The translations under genes and the position numbers were made by a program. The notes below the pieces were generated by a model. The model saw nothing but the letters and a program-made list of their open reading frames with translations, searched no databases and had not been told where the DNA came from. Of a stretch of DNA of 24,645 bases, positions 1-9,287 are shown in pieces. Origin of the DNA: Tubiluchus corallicola (Eukaryota; Priapulida; Priapulimorpha; Priapulimorphida; Tubiluchidae); the NCBI GenBank assembly GCA_030141605.1, contig JAQGDQ010001810.1:1-24645 (forward strand), read 5' to 3'. Position 1 is the first letter of the stretch, and every line of letters begins with the position of its first letter.

Positions 1-755
1 GTTAGTAGCTACTTTTGCAAAAATGATTTCGGTTTTGTTTCGATATCAGTTTCCTATGTTTCAAATTTTGGTTTCGGTTTGTAATTTCAGTTTCGGTAAC
101 ATCGCTGATATTTGTTATCAATGCACTGAGGAATTAACGTTCAACCATCTTTTCATTGGCGAATTTTGTCAGCCATGTTGTCAAGCTGCTAACTGTTGTG
201 TAGTAGCAAGTATTGCAGGTTGTTACAAGACAGATGTCATAAGAAACTATTTCTACACTATCTAAAACCAATTCAGTTTTCAAAATATCATATTTTTTGT
301 GGATTTTAAGACATAAGCACGGGCCGTAGAATATGAAATTTATACCCTTCAAGGTGTGAACATTTGACTTTTATGAAACTTCCCATGAAAGCAGACCAGT
401 GCATACGTGTGCAGCACATTAAGTAGTGAGACAATCTACTTCAAAAATGTTGCTCTCAAATTATCGAAATTTTGTCAATGAATGTTTGAACTACTTGAGT
501 TTTTGGTTTGCTTCTAAGCCTACTCTTAGCAAATAATGTAGATGTATGCTGTAGTGATTATACAGGAGCTGTTTTTATGTTTTAAAACGAGTTATCAGAT
601 ATAAATTGTTGTGGTTGTTATTATATATTTTTTGATTTCTTTGTTCTGCTATTCTGTTTTTATTTAAGGTGGTTTAATGTGAATATCAAATTCAGGAAAA
701 CCTCATTTCATAGCCACAAACATTTTCCCTGTAATTACAATAGAATATTTACATA

Positions 756-1100
756 CAGTCGACCCTCGTTAAACCGGACCCCGCTAGCCCGGATATCGGA
801 TAAGATGGACGTCATGCGTGGTAAAGGAAACTGACCGATTTCTGTCTGAGCCCGAGCGCTGAACACAACACGGCCTACCGACTGTACAATAATTTCTTTA
901 TCCTCACAGTTTAACTATTTTAAAGTAATATACAGTATAGTATATAGTGCACAGTATATAGTGCAATGTATATAGGCCTTATTAAGGTGATTATTCCTGT
1001 ATAATATAGACCATATATAGTCATATCGGATAAATCGGACAATCGGCTAAACCGGACCAACCCCCCCCCCCCATTAGTACGGTTTAACAAGGGTTGACTG
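756..1100. mobile_element. Tc1/mariner (pogo-like) MITE, left-arm copy
   Basis: 345 bp with terminal inverted repeats beginning CAGTCGACCCTCGTTAAACC on one side and, on the other strand, CAGTCAACCCTTGTTAAACC. It is flanked by TA on both sides (754-755 and 1101-1102). TA duplication and CAGT-type ends with a CCGGATAA-style interior fit non-autonomous pogo-like elements. It has no coding capacity and contains a run of 12 C. The insertion predates the inverted duplication, since the same copy is in both arms. Confidence 0.7.
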
Positions 1101-1356
1101 TACACTGGAAAAGATAGTAAATTCTTATTAATATGATGTGTGCTTGAATTAGACCTATGCAGACAAGGTACACATTGCCTTAAAAACAAAACGCCTTGAA
1201 TTTTACATTGTCCAGATACTTTGTACTTATAAATGTGAATCTAGATTCTTAAATGTAATACAAATCCTGTGCATCAATTTCAAAATCTCTTGTAGTTGAT
1301 TAAAGTCTTTTGCGACAATTGCATCTGTTAATTCTTGAGTCTGTTTGTTTTTTAAG

Positions 1357-1456
1357 ACGACTCTCATCACGCAGGAAATGATCCACGCCCTCTACAGTGA
1401 AAGTGTAGAAGCTCAACTTGACGCCACCCAAAAGTTTAGGAAATTGTTATCAAAAG
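1357..1456 (+). pseudogene. Inverted orphan copy of importin-alpha exon 2
   Basis: A base-for-base copy of exon 2 (6681-6780), on the opposite strand, with its own intact acceptor (TTTTTTAAG) and donor (GTGAGC). It encodes the same 33 codons plus one base. It lies in the left arm of the inverted duplication with no exon 1 or exon 3 next to it in that orientation, so it cannot join the importin message in cis. It would lie antisense inside the gene's intron 5. Identity is complete across coding and splice-site bases, so the copy is very young, is homogenised by gene conversion, or is an assembly artefact. Confidence 0.85.
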
Positions 1457-1989
1457 GTGAGCAGAAATGGGACATTTACACTGTTGTTATATAGGCCATT
1501 GCAGTTTCTGGACCTTACAAGTAAAAGTCTCTATTGCATAAATTAGCTAAATGATTTTATGTTATTACAGAAGTTCATCAAAGATACTTTCAGAAATATA
1601 CAAGCCACAAACATGGCTAAACCTGGAATCACAACAAGCAAACAACTGAAACTGTAGTTTTAAGTAACACATGTAGTACTATCTTGCTAATAACTCATAA
1701 ATGGATGGGATCGGGAATTGGGCATGACTGGATATCAGGTTTATATAGACAGTAATAATCAGGATTGGGATCGGATCGGGATTTCCTGTGATTGACCATC
1801 CCTGGAGAAAATACGCAGTATAGCAAAAAAAACTGCCCAGAAACAAACAAAAAATCTACAATAATCATTTCCCTCTTATAATTTTAATTCTTTTCACTCT
1901 AATCTGTAATTTGCATCATTATTTAGACCAATTTAGATGAAGTTTATATGATCAAAGCAAGTTTGAAAGTCGTAAATGTTTGGATAGTT

Positions 1990-2384
1990 GTTGTTTGTAT
2001 TGATTACTTGTTTTGATGTTTATATTGATTACTTGTTTTGATGTTTGTATTGATAACTTGTTTTGATGTTTGTATTGATTACTTGTTTTGATGTTTATAT
2101 TGATTACTTGTTTTGATGTTTGTATTGATTACTTGTTTTGATGTTTGTATTGATTACTTGTTTTGATGTTTGTATTGATTACTTGTTTTGATGTTTATAT
2201 TGATTACTTGTTTTGATGTTTGTATTGATTACTTGTTTTGATGTTTATATTGATTACTTGTTTTGATGTTTGTATTGATTACTTGTTTTGATGTTTATAT
2301 TGATTACTTGTTTTGATGTTTGTATTGATTACTTGTTTTGATGTTTATATTGATTACTTGTTTTGATGTTTATATTGATTACTC
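1990..2384. repeat. 25-bp minisatellite, left-arm array (~16 units)
   Basis: Tandem copies of a 25-bp unit, TTGATTACTTGTTTTGATG followed by TTTRTA, with an A/G difference marking two unit types. It ends abruptly at ACT|CTTTTGG, where a 42-bp repeat begins. It is the inverted counterpart of the array at 5381-6137. Confidence 0.95.
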
Positions 2385-3256
2385 TTTTGGTCCGATCTAG
2401 TCTGTAATTTAGCTTATTGCTTACACTTTTTGTCCGATCTATTCAGTAATTTAGATTGTTGCTTACTGTTTTGGTCCGATCTAGTCTGTAATTTAGCTTA
2501 TTGCTTACACTTTTGGTCCGATCTATTCAGTAATTTAGATTGTTGCTTACTCTTTTGGTCCGATCTAGTCTGTAATTTAGCTTGTTGCTTACACTTTTGG
2601 TCCAAGCTATTCTGTAATTTAGATTGTTGCTTACACTTTTGGTCCAAGCTATTCTGTAATTTAGATTATTGCTTACACTTTTGGTCCGATCTATTCAGTA
2701 ATTTAGATTGTTGCTTACTCTTTTGGTCCAAGCTATTCTGTAATTTAGCTTATTGCTTACTCTTTTGGTCCAAGCTATTCTGTAATTTAGCTTATTGCTT
2801 ACACTTTTGGTCCGATCTATTCAGTAATTTAGATTGTTGCTTACTCTTTTGGTCCGATCTATTCTGTAATTTAGCTTATTGCTTACACTTTTGGTCCGAT
2901 CTATTCAGTAATTTAGATTGTTGCGTACTCTTTTGGTCCGATCTATTCAGTAATTTAGATTGTTGCTTACTCTTTTGGTCCGATCTATTCTGTAATTTAG
3001 CTTATTGCTTACACTTTTGGTCCGATCTATTCAGTAATTTAGATTGTTGCGTACTCTTTTGGTCCAATCTATTCAGTAATTTAGATTGTTGCTTACTCTT
3101 TTGGACCGAGCTATTCTGTAATTTAGCTTATTGCTTACACTTTTGGTCCGATCTATTCTGTAATTTAGCTTATTGCTTACACTTTTGGTCCAAGCTATTC
3201 CGCAAATCAGCTTGTTGCTTACTCTTTTGGTCCAAGCTATTCAGTAACTTAACTTA
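2385..3256. repeat. 42-bp minisatellite in intron 5 (~20 units)
   Basis: Units of 42 bp with CTTTTGGTCCGATCTATTC, then GTAATTTAG, then TTGCTTAC. Two main variants (GATTGTTGC and CTTATTGC) often alternate, giving an 84-bp dimer. Since 42 is a multiple of three, one plus-strand frame stays open for 275 codons (2430-3257) of a 14-residue repeat rich in Cys, Leu and Trp. This is a consequence of the period and lies antisense in an intron. Confidence 0.93.
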
Positions 3257-3314
3257 ACAGTTAATCATTATAAATGAATAATTTTGAAAGATAAGAAGAA
3301 CTAATTAAAATTAC

Positions 3315-3414
3315 CTTCTGAAATTCGGGAGGCGGATTTTTTCCCCGGCATAGATTTGATAAAGCCCACACAGCATTCCGAGTCATAGATAACCTATTTG
3401 ACTTACTTAGCAAT
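3315..3414 (-). CDS. Importin subunit alpha, coding exon 5: ARM4 (last exon in window)
   Basis: A 100-bp exon with acceptor TTCCTTCCAG|A and donor CAGAAG|GTAATT. It completes Gln230 and encodes residues 231-263, [20 protein letters not shown] to PPPEFQK. Trp246 and Asn250 are the ARM4 WxxxN pair, and [12 protein letters not shown] is typical of KPNA1/5/6 rather than KPNA3/4 (which read PPPP here). It ends in phase 0. The family needs about 275 further residues (ARM5-10 and the acidic C-terminus). I find none in 3314-1 on this strand, so they should lie beyond the left edge, or the locus is rearranged or misassembled. Confidence 0.94.
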
Positions 3415-3599
3415 CTGGAAGGAATAAATAAATAAACAATCAGTCAGTACAAAGAGTTTTTCTGTAATCTGCTTAGACATCTTCTTGCAAGGTGCAAGAC
3501 AAAATGTTCTTGTTGTTGTTTTATGCTTTTACATTTATTTACACACAAAATCATTTTTAAATGTAAAGCTACGTAAACAGAAAGCAAAGCAGCTCTTAC

Positions 3600-3688
3600 T
3601 GTAATAGTGGAACCAGAATTCCTTCATTAAGAACATAGTCTCTACATTCTGGACTGTCTCCTGCAATATTGCCTAATGCCCAAACAGC
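3600..3688 (-). CDS. Importin subunit alpha, coding exon 4: ARM3
   Basis: An 89-bp exon with acceptor CTTTTCAG|GCTGTT and donor TTACA|GTAAGA. It encodes residues 201-229 plus two bases of Gln230, reading [19 protein letters not shown] to VPLLQ. Trp203 and Asn207 form the ARM3 WxxxN pair of the major NLS site. Intron 4, which follows, is only 185 bp and contrasts with the repeat-swollen introns 1, 2, 3 and 5. In-frame translation reads on past the acceptor into intron 3, but that extension has no family similarity and is not coding. Confidence 0.94.
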
Positions 3689-4601
3689 CTGAAAAGTTAA
3701 AACAAACAGAATTAAAGAGTTTAATCCAAAAAATGAAAAGAAAGATGCAACAGACAATTGATTCATTACGATAAGTTCAAACAAGTAAGATAAACACGGA
3801 CATGTTATACAGGTTGCAAGCATAAAGGAAAGTAGTGTTACGTCAGAGTGAAATTCTACAACAAAACTGTAGTACGTACTAAGATTGAGACCGTTTAAAC
3901 TTTTAACCAACCGCTAACTGGTGTAACTGTTTAGAAAATTATTAACGGTTTAACCATGACTTTCCTTTACATGTAACACATTACACAATTTTTTCAGAAA
4001 CAAATCCCATCACACACGCAGAAAGTCACTGATGATAAGCTGTCTCAAGACTTCAATCATACCAATAGAGTACATACGTAACCTATACTAAACACACTAT
4101 TTGCTCACCAGGTGCATGGGTGGAACATCCTATAACATCGAACATCTTGAGGGAAATATTTGGACACTCGGTATCATAGCAACGAGGCTTTTACGAAAGA
4201 AATTTATTGTATCATTGCATTACTGAAAACAACGCGTAGAGTCGTGGACCTGTAACAACACTAACCCAAGGTACTTTATTGTTCCTTGTGCATTTGATAT
4301 TCAGAGTTTGCGCACGTGGCGATTCCAACATGGCAGACTCTGAAGGCATGGGTCGTGTGAGTAAACATTGCATGATTCAGAGTGGGTAACTGTGTCACAG
4401 ATATTTCTTTATAAGTTGAAAAATGTTGTTCAAAACTGCTTCAAACATTCAAAAGGTTTCATAATTTGTTCATGTTCTAAAGACATACTAAGCTGAGTGA
4501 ATTTCTCTGCTTACATAATTAGATTAGAGTTAGGCAATTTCTTCATATTAGTTGGTCATGTATATTCGATATGTTATCATATGTATGAAGTCATTGGAAA
4601 C
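3689..4601. other. Importin-alpha intron 3, left of the MITE
   Basis: AT-rich intron sequence. The only point of note is at ~4314-4358 on the plus strand: CACGTGG, then ATG with the short frame MADSEGMGR, then GTGAGTAA, which together look like a small first exon with a donor. No downstream exon supports it. Confidence 0.5.
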
Positions 4602-4609
4602 AGCTAAAC

Positions 4610-5034
4610 CAGGGGTGTGCAAATTACCTGACTAGCCGGGCCACATTAAACATTCCCGCAATTCCTGTGGGCCACATGCAGTTTGGTCAAGGAGCCAAGT
4701 ACAGTAGGACCTAATAACGATTTTTTTTTTGCATCCGACCTGCGTACATCATTACTACTACACTCAAGAAACTATTTTAGAAGTTATTAAAATTTATATT
4801 AAAAACCATATATTTCATCATGTTGGACAGTGACATTAAGTGACAACGGTCTTATAAGGGTTAATGCCATCCGATTTAGAGGACAAAACTACCCGCACTA
4901 TCTTTGCGATATTGGTGCAGACTTCAGCTGGATTGTGTGGGCTGCACATTCATTACGTTGACAAACCTCTTCGTGGGGCCGCACAAGATTTCTCGACGGG
5001 GCGCAAGGGGCACCCTGAACAGTTTGCACACCCG
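4610..5034. mobile_element. hAT-like MITE in importin-alpha intron 3
   Basis: 425 bp with ends CAGGGGTGTGCAAA and, at the right, TTTGCACACCCG (last two or three bases altered). It is flanked by a perfect 8-bp duplication, AGCTAAAC (4602-4609 and 5035-5042). An 8-bp TSD and CAGGGGTG ends are typical of hAT. Internal GGGCCACA and GGCCGCAC boxes are as in many non-autonomous hAT copies. No ORF. Confidence 0.8.
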
Positions 5035-5155
5035 AGCTAAACAGTTAACCGACAGCAATTAATGACATTTAGCCGGTTAGTTAAAAAGCCTAACTATCTC
5101 AGCATTAATTTGCACATAGACGCACCGAAAGTAAAAATATGTAAAATAAACTTAC

Positions 5156-5379
5156 CTGTTCTTGAACATCTTCAAAATCTGATGCTAGCAACCGGATGAA
5201 GATCGGTACGGCACCGGCTTCTATGACGACGCGAGTTTGTAAACTTGTTCCGGATGCGATATTTGTTAGTGCCCAGGCGGCTTCGAATTGTAGCGTGCAG
5301 TTGCTGTCATGTTGAAGAAACTCCACAAACCGAGGAACAATCCCTGTTTGTATGACTTCATCAATTGGAGGATTTGGCT
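5156..5379 (-). CDS. Importin subunit alpha, coding exon 3: ARM1-ARM2, first WxxxN of the major NLS site
   Basis: A 224-bp exon: two bases completing Glu126, then 74 codons (127-200) ending in phase 0 at GAACAG|GTAAG. It carries [13 protein letters not shown], then [11 protein letters not shown] with Trp161 and Asn165, the WxxxN pair of ARM2 that in this family lines the major NLS-binding groove, and ends in FEDVQEQ. It joins in frame to exon 4 ([11 protein letters not shown]), as in known importin-alphas. Its acceptor (TTTACAG at 5386-5380) is the last unit of a 25-bp minisatellite filling more than half of intron 2. The exon lies in the loop between the two arms of the inverted duplication. 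Confidence 0.95.
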
Positions 5380-5380
5380 C

Positions 5381-6137
5381 TGTAAACATCAAAACAAGTA
5401 ATCAATATAAACATCAAAACAAGTAATCAATATAAACATCAAAACAAGTAATCAATATAAACATCAAAACAAGTAATCAATATAAACATCAAAACAAGTA
5501 ATCAATATAAACATCAAAACAAGTAATCAATATAAACATCAAAACAAGTAATCAATATAAACATCAAAACAAGTAATCAATACAAACATCAAAACAAGTA
5601 ATCAATACAAACAACAAAACAAGTAATCAATATAAACATCAAAACAAGTAATCAATATAAACATCAAAACAAGTAATCAATACAAACATCAAAACAAGTA
5701 ATCAATATAAACATCAAAACAAGTAATCAATACAAACATCAAAACAAGTAATCAATATAAACATCAAAACAAGTAATCAATATAAACATCAAAACAACTA
5801 ATCAATATAAACATCAAAACAAGTAATCAATACAAACATCAAAACAAGTAATCAATATAAACATCAAAACAAGTAATCAATACAAACATCAAAACAAGTA
5901 ATCAATATAAACATCAAAACAAGTAATCAATATAAACATCAAAACAAGTAATCAATATAAACATCAAAACAAGTAATCAATACAAACATCAAAAGAAGTA
6001 ATCAATACAAACAACAAAACAAGTAATCAATATAAACATCAAAACAAGTAATCAATACAAACATCAAAACAAGTTATCAATACAAACATCAAAACAAGTA
6101 ATCAAGACAAACATCAAAACAAGTAATCAAGACAAAC
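5381..6137. repeat. 25-bp minisatellite in intron 2, abutting the exon 3 acceptor (~30 units)
   Basis: About 30 units, read on the gene strand as TTGATTACTTGTTTTGATG followed by TTTRTA. The last unit ends in TTTACAG, which is the 3' splice site of exon 3. The unit is U-rich, has a branch-point-like TTGAT, and lacks AG; I see one AG-creating variant, near 5797. Confidence 0.95.
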
Positions 6138-6680
6138 AACTATCCAAACATTTAAGACTTTCAAACTTGCTTTGATCATATAAACTTCATCTAAATTGGT
6201 CTAAATAATGATGCAAATTACAGATTAGAGTGAAAAGAATTAAAATTATAAGTGGGAAATGATTATTGTAGATTTTTTGTTTGTTTCTGGGCAGTTTTTT
6301 TTGCTATACTGCGTATTTTCTCCATTGATGGCCAATCACAGAAAATCCCGATCCGATCCCAATCCTGATTATTACTGTCTATATAAACCCGATATCCAGT
6401 CATGCCCAATTGCTGATTATTCCCGATCCTGTCCATTTATCAGTTATTAGCAAGATAGTACTACATGTGTTACTTAAAACTACAGTTTCAGTTGTTTGCT
6501 TGTTGTGATTCCAGGTTTAGCCATGTTTGTGGCTTGTATATTTCTGAAAGTATCTTTGATGAACTTCTGTAATAACATAAAATCATTTAGCTAATTTATG
6601 CAATAGAGACTTTTACTTGTAAGGTCCAGAAACTGCAATGGCCTATATAACAACAGTGTAAATGTCCCATTTCTGCTCAC

Positions 6681-6780
6681 CTTTTGATAACAATTTCCTA
6701 AACTTTTGGGTGGCGTCAAGTTGAGCTTCTACACTTTCACTGTAGAGGGCGTGGATCATTTCCTGCGTGATGAGAGTCGT
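6681..6780 (-). CDS. Importin subunit alpha, coding exon 2: linker and start of ARM repeats
   Basis: A 100-bp exon bounded by a TTTTTTAAG acceptor and an AAAAG|GTGAGC donor. It encodes TTLITQEMIHALYSES through DATQKFRKLLSK plus the first base of a Glu codon (residues 93-126). The [18 protein letters not shown] junction with exon 3 is a hallmark of the KPNA1/5/6 group, and phase 1 is kept across the intron. The exon lies inside the right arm of a long inverted duplication, and an exact reverse-complement copy is at 1357-1456. This copy is taken as functional because it lies in the right order and orientation between exons 1 and 3. Confidence 0.93.
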
Positions 6781-7036
6781 CTTAAAAAACAAACAGACTC
6801 AAGAATTAACAGATGCAATTGTCGCAAAAGACTTTAATCAACTACAAGAGATTTTGAAATTGATGCACAGGATTTGTATTACATTTAAGAATCTAGATTC
6901 ACATTTATAAGTACAAAGTATCTGGACAATGCAAAATTCAAGGCGTTTTGTTTTTAAGGCAATGTGTACCTTGTCTGCATAGGTCTAATTCAAGCACACA
7001 TCATATTAATAAGAATTTACTATCTTTTCCAGTGTA

Positions 7037-7381
7037 CAGTCAACCCTTGTTAAACCGTACTAATGGGGGGGGGGGGTTGGTCCGGTTTAGCCGATTGTCC
7101 GATTTATCCGATATGACTATATATGGTCTATATTATACAGGAATAATCACCTTAATAAGGCCTATATACATTGCACTATATACTGTGCACTATATACTAT
7201 ACTGTATATTACTTTAAAATAGTTAACCTGTGAGGATAAAGAAATTATTGTACAGTCGGTAGGCCGTGTTGTGTTCAGCGCTCGGGCTCAGACAGAAATC
7301 GGTCAGTTTCCTTTACCACGCATGACGTCCATCTTATCCGATATCCGGGCTAGCGGGGTCCGGTTTAACGAGGGTCGACTG
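7037..7381. mobile_element. Tc1/mariner (pogo-like) MITE, right-arm copy in intron 1
   Basis: Mirror copy of the element at 756-1100, with the same TIRs, TA flanks and 12-base homopolymer, here in intron 1 of the importin-alpha gene. One mismatch lies near 7228. The ~89-codon open frame across it is present identically in both arms but has no protein-like features. Confidence 0.7.
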
Positions 7382-8312
7382 TATGTAAATATTCTATTGT
7401 AATTACAGGGAAAATGTTTGTGGCTATGAAATGAGGTTTTCTTGAATTTCATATTCACATTAAACCACCTTAAATAAAAACAGAATAGCAGAACAAAGAA
7501 ATCAAAAAATATATAATAACAACCACAACAATTTATATCTGATAACTCGTTTTAAAACATAAAAACAGCTCCTGTATAATCACTACAGCATACATCTACA
7601 TTATTTGCTAAGAGTAGGCTTAGAAGCAAACCAAAAACTCAAGTAGTTCAAACATTCATTGACAAAATTTCGATAATTTGAGAGCAACATTTTTGAAGTA
7701 GATTGTCTCACTACTTAATGTGCTGCACACGTATGCACTGGTCTGCTTTCATGGGAAGTTTCATAAAAGTCAAATGTTCACACCTTGAAGGGTATAAATT
7801 TCATATTCTACGGCCCGTGCTTATGTCTTAAAATCCACAAAAAATATGATATTTTGAAAACTGAATTGGTTTTAGATAGTGTAGAAATAGTTTCTTATGA
7901 CATCTGTCTTGTAACAACCTGCAATACTTGCTACTACACAACAGTTAGCAGCTTGACAACATGGCTGACAAAATTCGCCAATGAAAAGATGGTTGAACGT
8001 TAATTCCTCAGTGCATTGATAACAAATATCAGCGATGTTACCGAAACTGAAATTACAAACCGAAACCAAAATTTGAAACATAGGAAACTGATATCGAAAC
8101 AAAACCGAAATCATTTTTGCAAAAGTAGCTACTAACAAAACTGAAAAAAATTCTGAAATAAATAAAATACTTTTGCTTTTGCTTGTTTCCTTATATTTGC
8201 TTTTAACTTGATGAAGTAGCTAAGAAAAAAACAACCAAAAAAGTAGAACAATGTTTATGGTTAAAGATGAAGCTTAAAAAAACTGACAAATTTTATTTTC
8301 TTCCTCACCCTC

Positions 8313-8388
8313 CAGGGGGGCCTCACGCCGAGGTAACATTTTTTTGCTTTATGCGAACATACTGCCTCCTCCCTCCCTCCCTCCCTCC

Positions 8389-8422
<34 letters not shown>

Positions 8423-8550
8423 TGCCGCACGCCTTTTTTGAAAATTTTGTGCGTAATTTTATTTTTTTCGTATTTATTTTTCATTTATCTATTTTTGGGG
8501 CCACCAAATTCACTTCGCCTAGGGCCTCCAATTACCTAAGGCCGGCCCTG
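8313..8550. mobile_element. Degenerate hAT-like repeat with (CCCT)n/(CT)n core
   Basis: The right end, CCTAAGGCCGGCCCTG (8535-8550), is a well-known type of hAT terminus, and a weak partner CAGGGGGGCCTCACGCC starts at 8313. No matching 8-bp duplication is seen. The interior holds a CCCT/CT microsatellite (~8365-8423) and a T-rich stretch. It lies in importin-alpha intron 1. Confidence 0.4.
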
Positions 8551-8596
8551 ACCATTGACACAACCTTTCAGCAGCATGGCATCAAGATAATTGCAC

Positions 8597-8974
8597 ACTG
8601 AAATTGTTTCACACAGAAAGTGAAGCCACTCAAATTGTTTCACACGGAAAGTGAAGCCACTGAAATTGTTTCACACAGAAAGAGAAGCCACTGAAATTGT
8701 TTCACACAGAAAGTGAAGCCACTGAAATTGTTTCACACAGAAAGTGAAGCCACTGAAATTGTTTCACACAGAAAGAGAAGCCACTGAAATTGTTTCACAC
8801 AGAAAGGGAAGCCACTGAAATTGTTTCACACAGAAAGTGAAGCCACTGAAATTGTTTCACACAGAAAGTGAAGCCACTGAAATTGTTTCACACAGAAAGA
8901 GAAGCCACTGAAATTGTTTCACACAGAAAGAGAAGCCACTGAAATTGTTTCACACAGAAAATGAATCCACTTAC
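8597..8974. repeat. 31-bp minisatellite starting in the exon 1 splice donor (~12 units)
   Basis: Read on the gene strand, units are AGTGGCTTCWCTTTCTGTG followed by TGAAACAATTTC. The unit nearest the exon reads AAGTGGATTCATTTTCTGTG, the AAGTGG being part of the GTAAGTGG donor. The array therefore begins within the 5' splice site and extends ~375 bp into intron 1. Each unit also ends in TTTCAG, a cryptic acceptor-like motif after a pyrimidine-rich run. Confidence 0.93.
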
Positions 8975-9250
8975 CGGTTGTATAATAGGCTGCTGTCCAA
9001 AATCATCCCCTTGCATGGTTGAACTAACTTCACCCTCGTCATCTTCGCCGGATGGTACCATCGAGTGCACCCGGCGTTTGAACAATTGTTCATCTCTTTT
9101 CTGTTTGCGAAGCTGGACTCCTTCTTCCTCACGACGGCGCCGCATTTCGTGAGCATCGAGGGCCTTGTGTTTGTACTGTCGGTAGCGTCCTGTGCTTGGA
9201 CTACCAGTCGATGACACAGTGGACATCGTGTCTTGGCCTTGTTCCTGCAT
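8975..9250 (-). CDS. Importin subunit alpha (KPNA1/5/6-like), coding exon 1: IBB domain
   Basis: First coding exon of a nuclear import adaptor that binds nuclear localisation signals on cargo and links them to importin-beta. Read on the minus strand, ATG at 9250-9248 opens 92 codons ending in phase 0 at a CCG|GTAAGT donor (8974). Residues ~27-60 are the importin-beta-binding domain, recognised by DAHEMRRRREEEGVQLRKQK and the basic end LFKRR; an acidic linker (SGEDDEGE) follows. There is no in-frame ATG between the start and an AG acceptor at 9257-9256, so this is probably the second transcribed exon, with 5 nt of 5'UTR. Length and composition match the family N-terminus. Odd points: the donor lies inside the first unit of a 31-bp minisatellite, and a hAT-like MITE ends 31 bp upstream of the acceptor. 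Confidence 0.93.
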
Positions 9251-9287
9251 CGGGACTAAGAACAAACAAGTTGCTTTTACTAGACTA

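Larger units (their letters stand above)
1..2384. repeat. Left arm of long inverted duplication
   Basis: The reverse complement of the arm at 5381-8136: base p pairs with 8137-p without indels through at least position ~1690. I read only about four mismatches there (near 688, 693, 909 and 1204). From ~1690 to ~2000 mismatches cluster and the right arm has about 9 extra bases. The arm holds copies of part of intron 1, a TA-flanked MITE, exon 2 and intron 2 with its 25-bp minisatellite. It reaches position 1, so its outer end is not seen. Confidence 0.93.
5381..8136. repeat. Right arm of long inverted duplication
   Basis: Mirror of positions 1-2384, in the native position within the importin-alpha gene: intron 2 with its minisatellite (5381-6137), exon 2, and part of intron 1. 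The arms differ in length mainly because the 25-bp array has about 30 units here and about 16 in the left arm. Pairing is visible to 8136, where the window cuts the left arm, so the true boundary may be further right. Confidence 0.93.

Noticed and set aside
134-352. Short ORFs found identically in both palindrome arms
   Set aside because: Identity comes from the duplication; they lie in intron 1 with no domain features.
2430-3257. 275-codon repeated Cys/Leu/Trp protein on the plus strand
   Set aside because: The frame follows from a 42-bp period; it has no signal, start context or transcript evidence and lies antisense in an intron.
1-3314. Importin-alpha exon 6 and later exons
   Set aside because: Searched by eye for ARM5-10 motifs on the minus strand; found only repeats and the inverted arm.
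5381-6137. CRISPR-like array of short repeats
   Set aside because: Units are head-to-tail with no unique spacers, in an animal intron.
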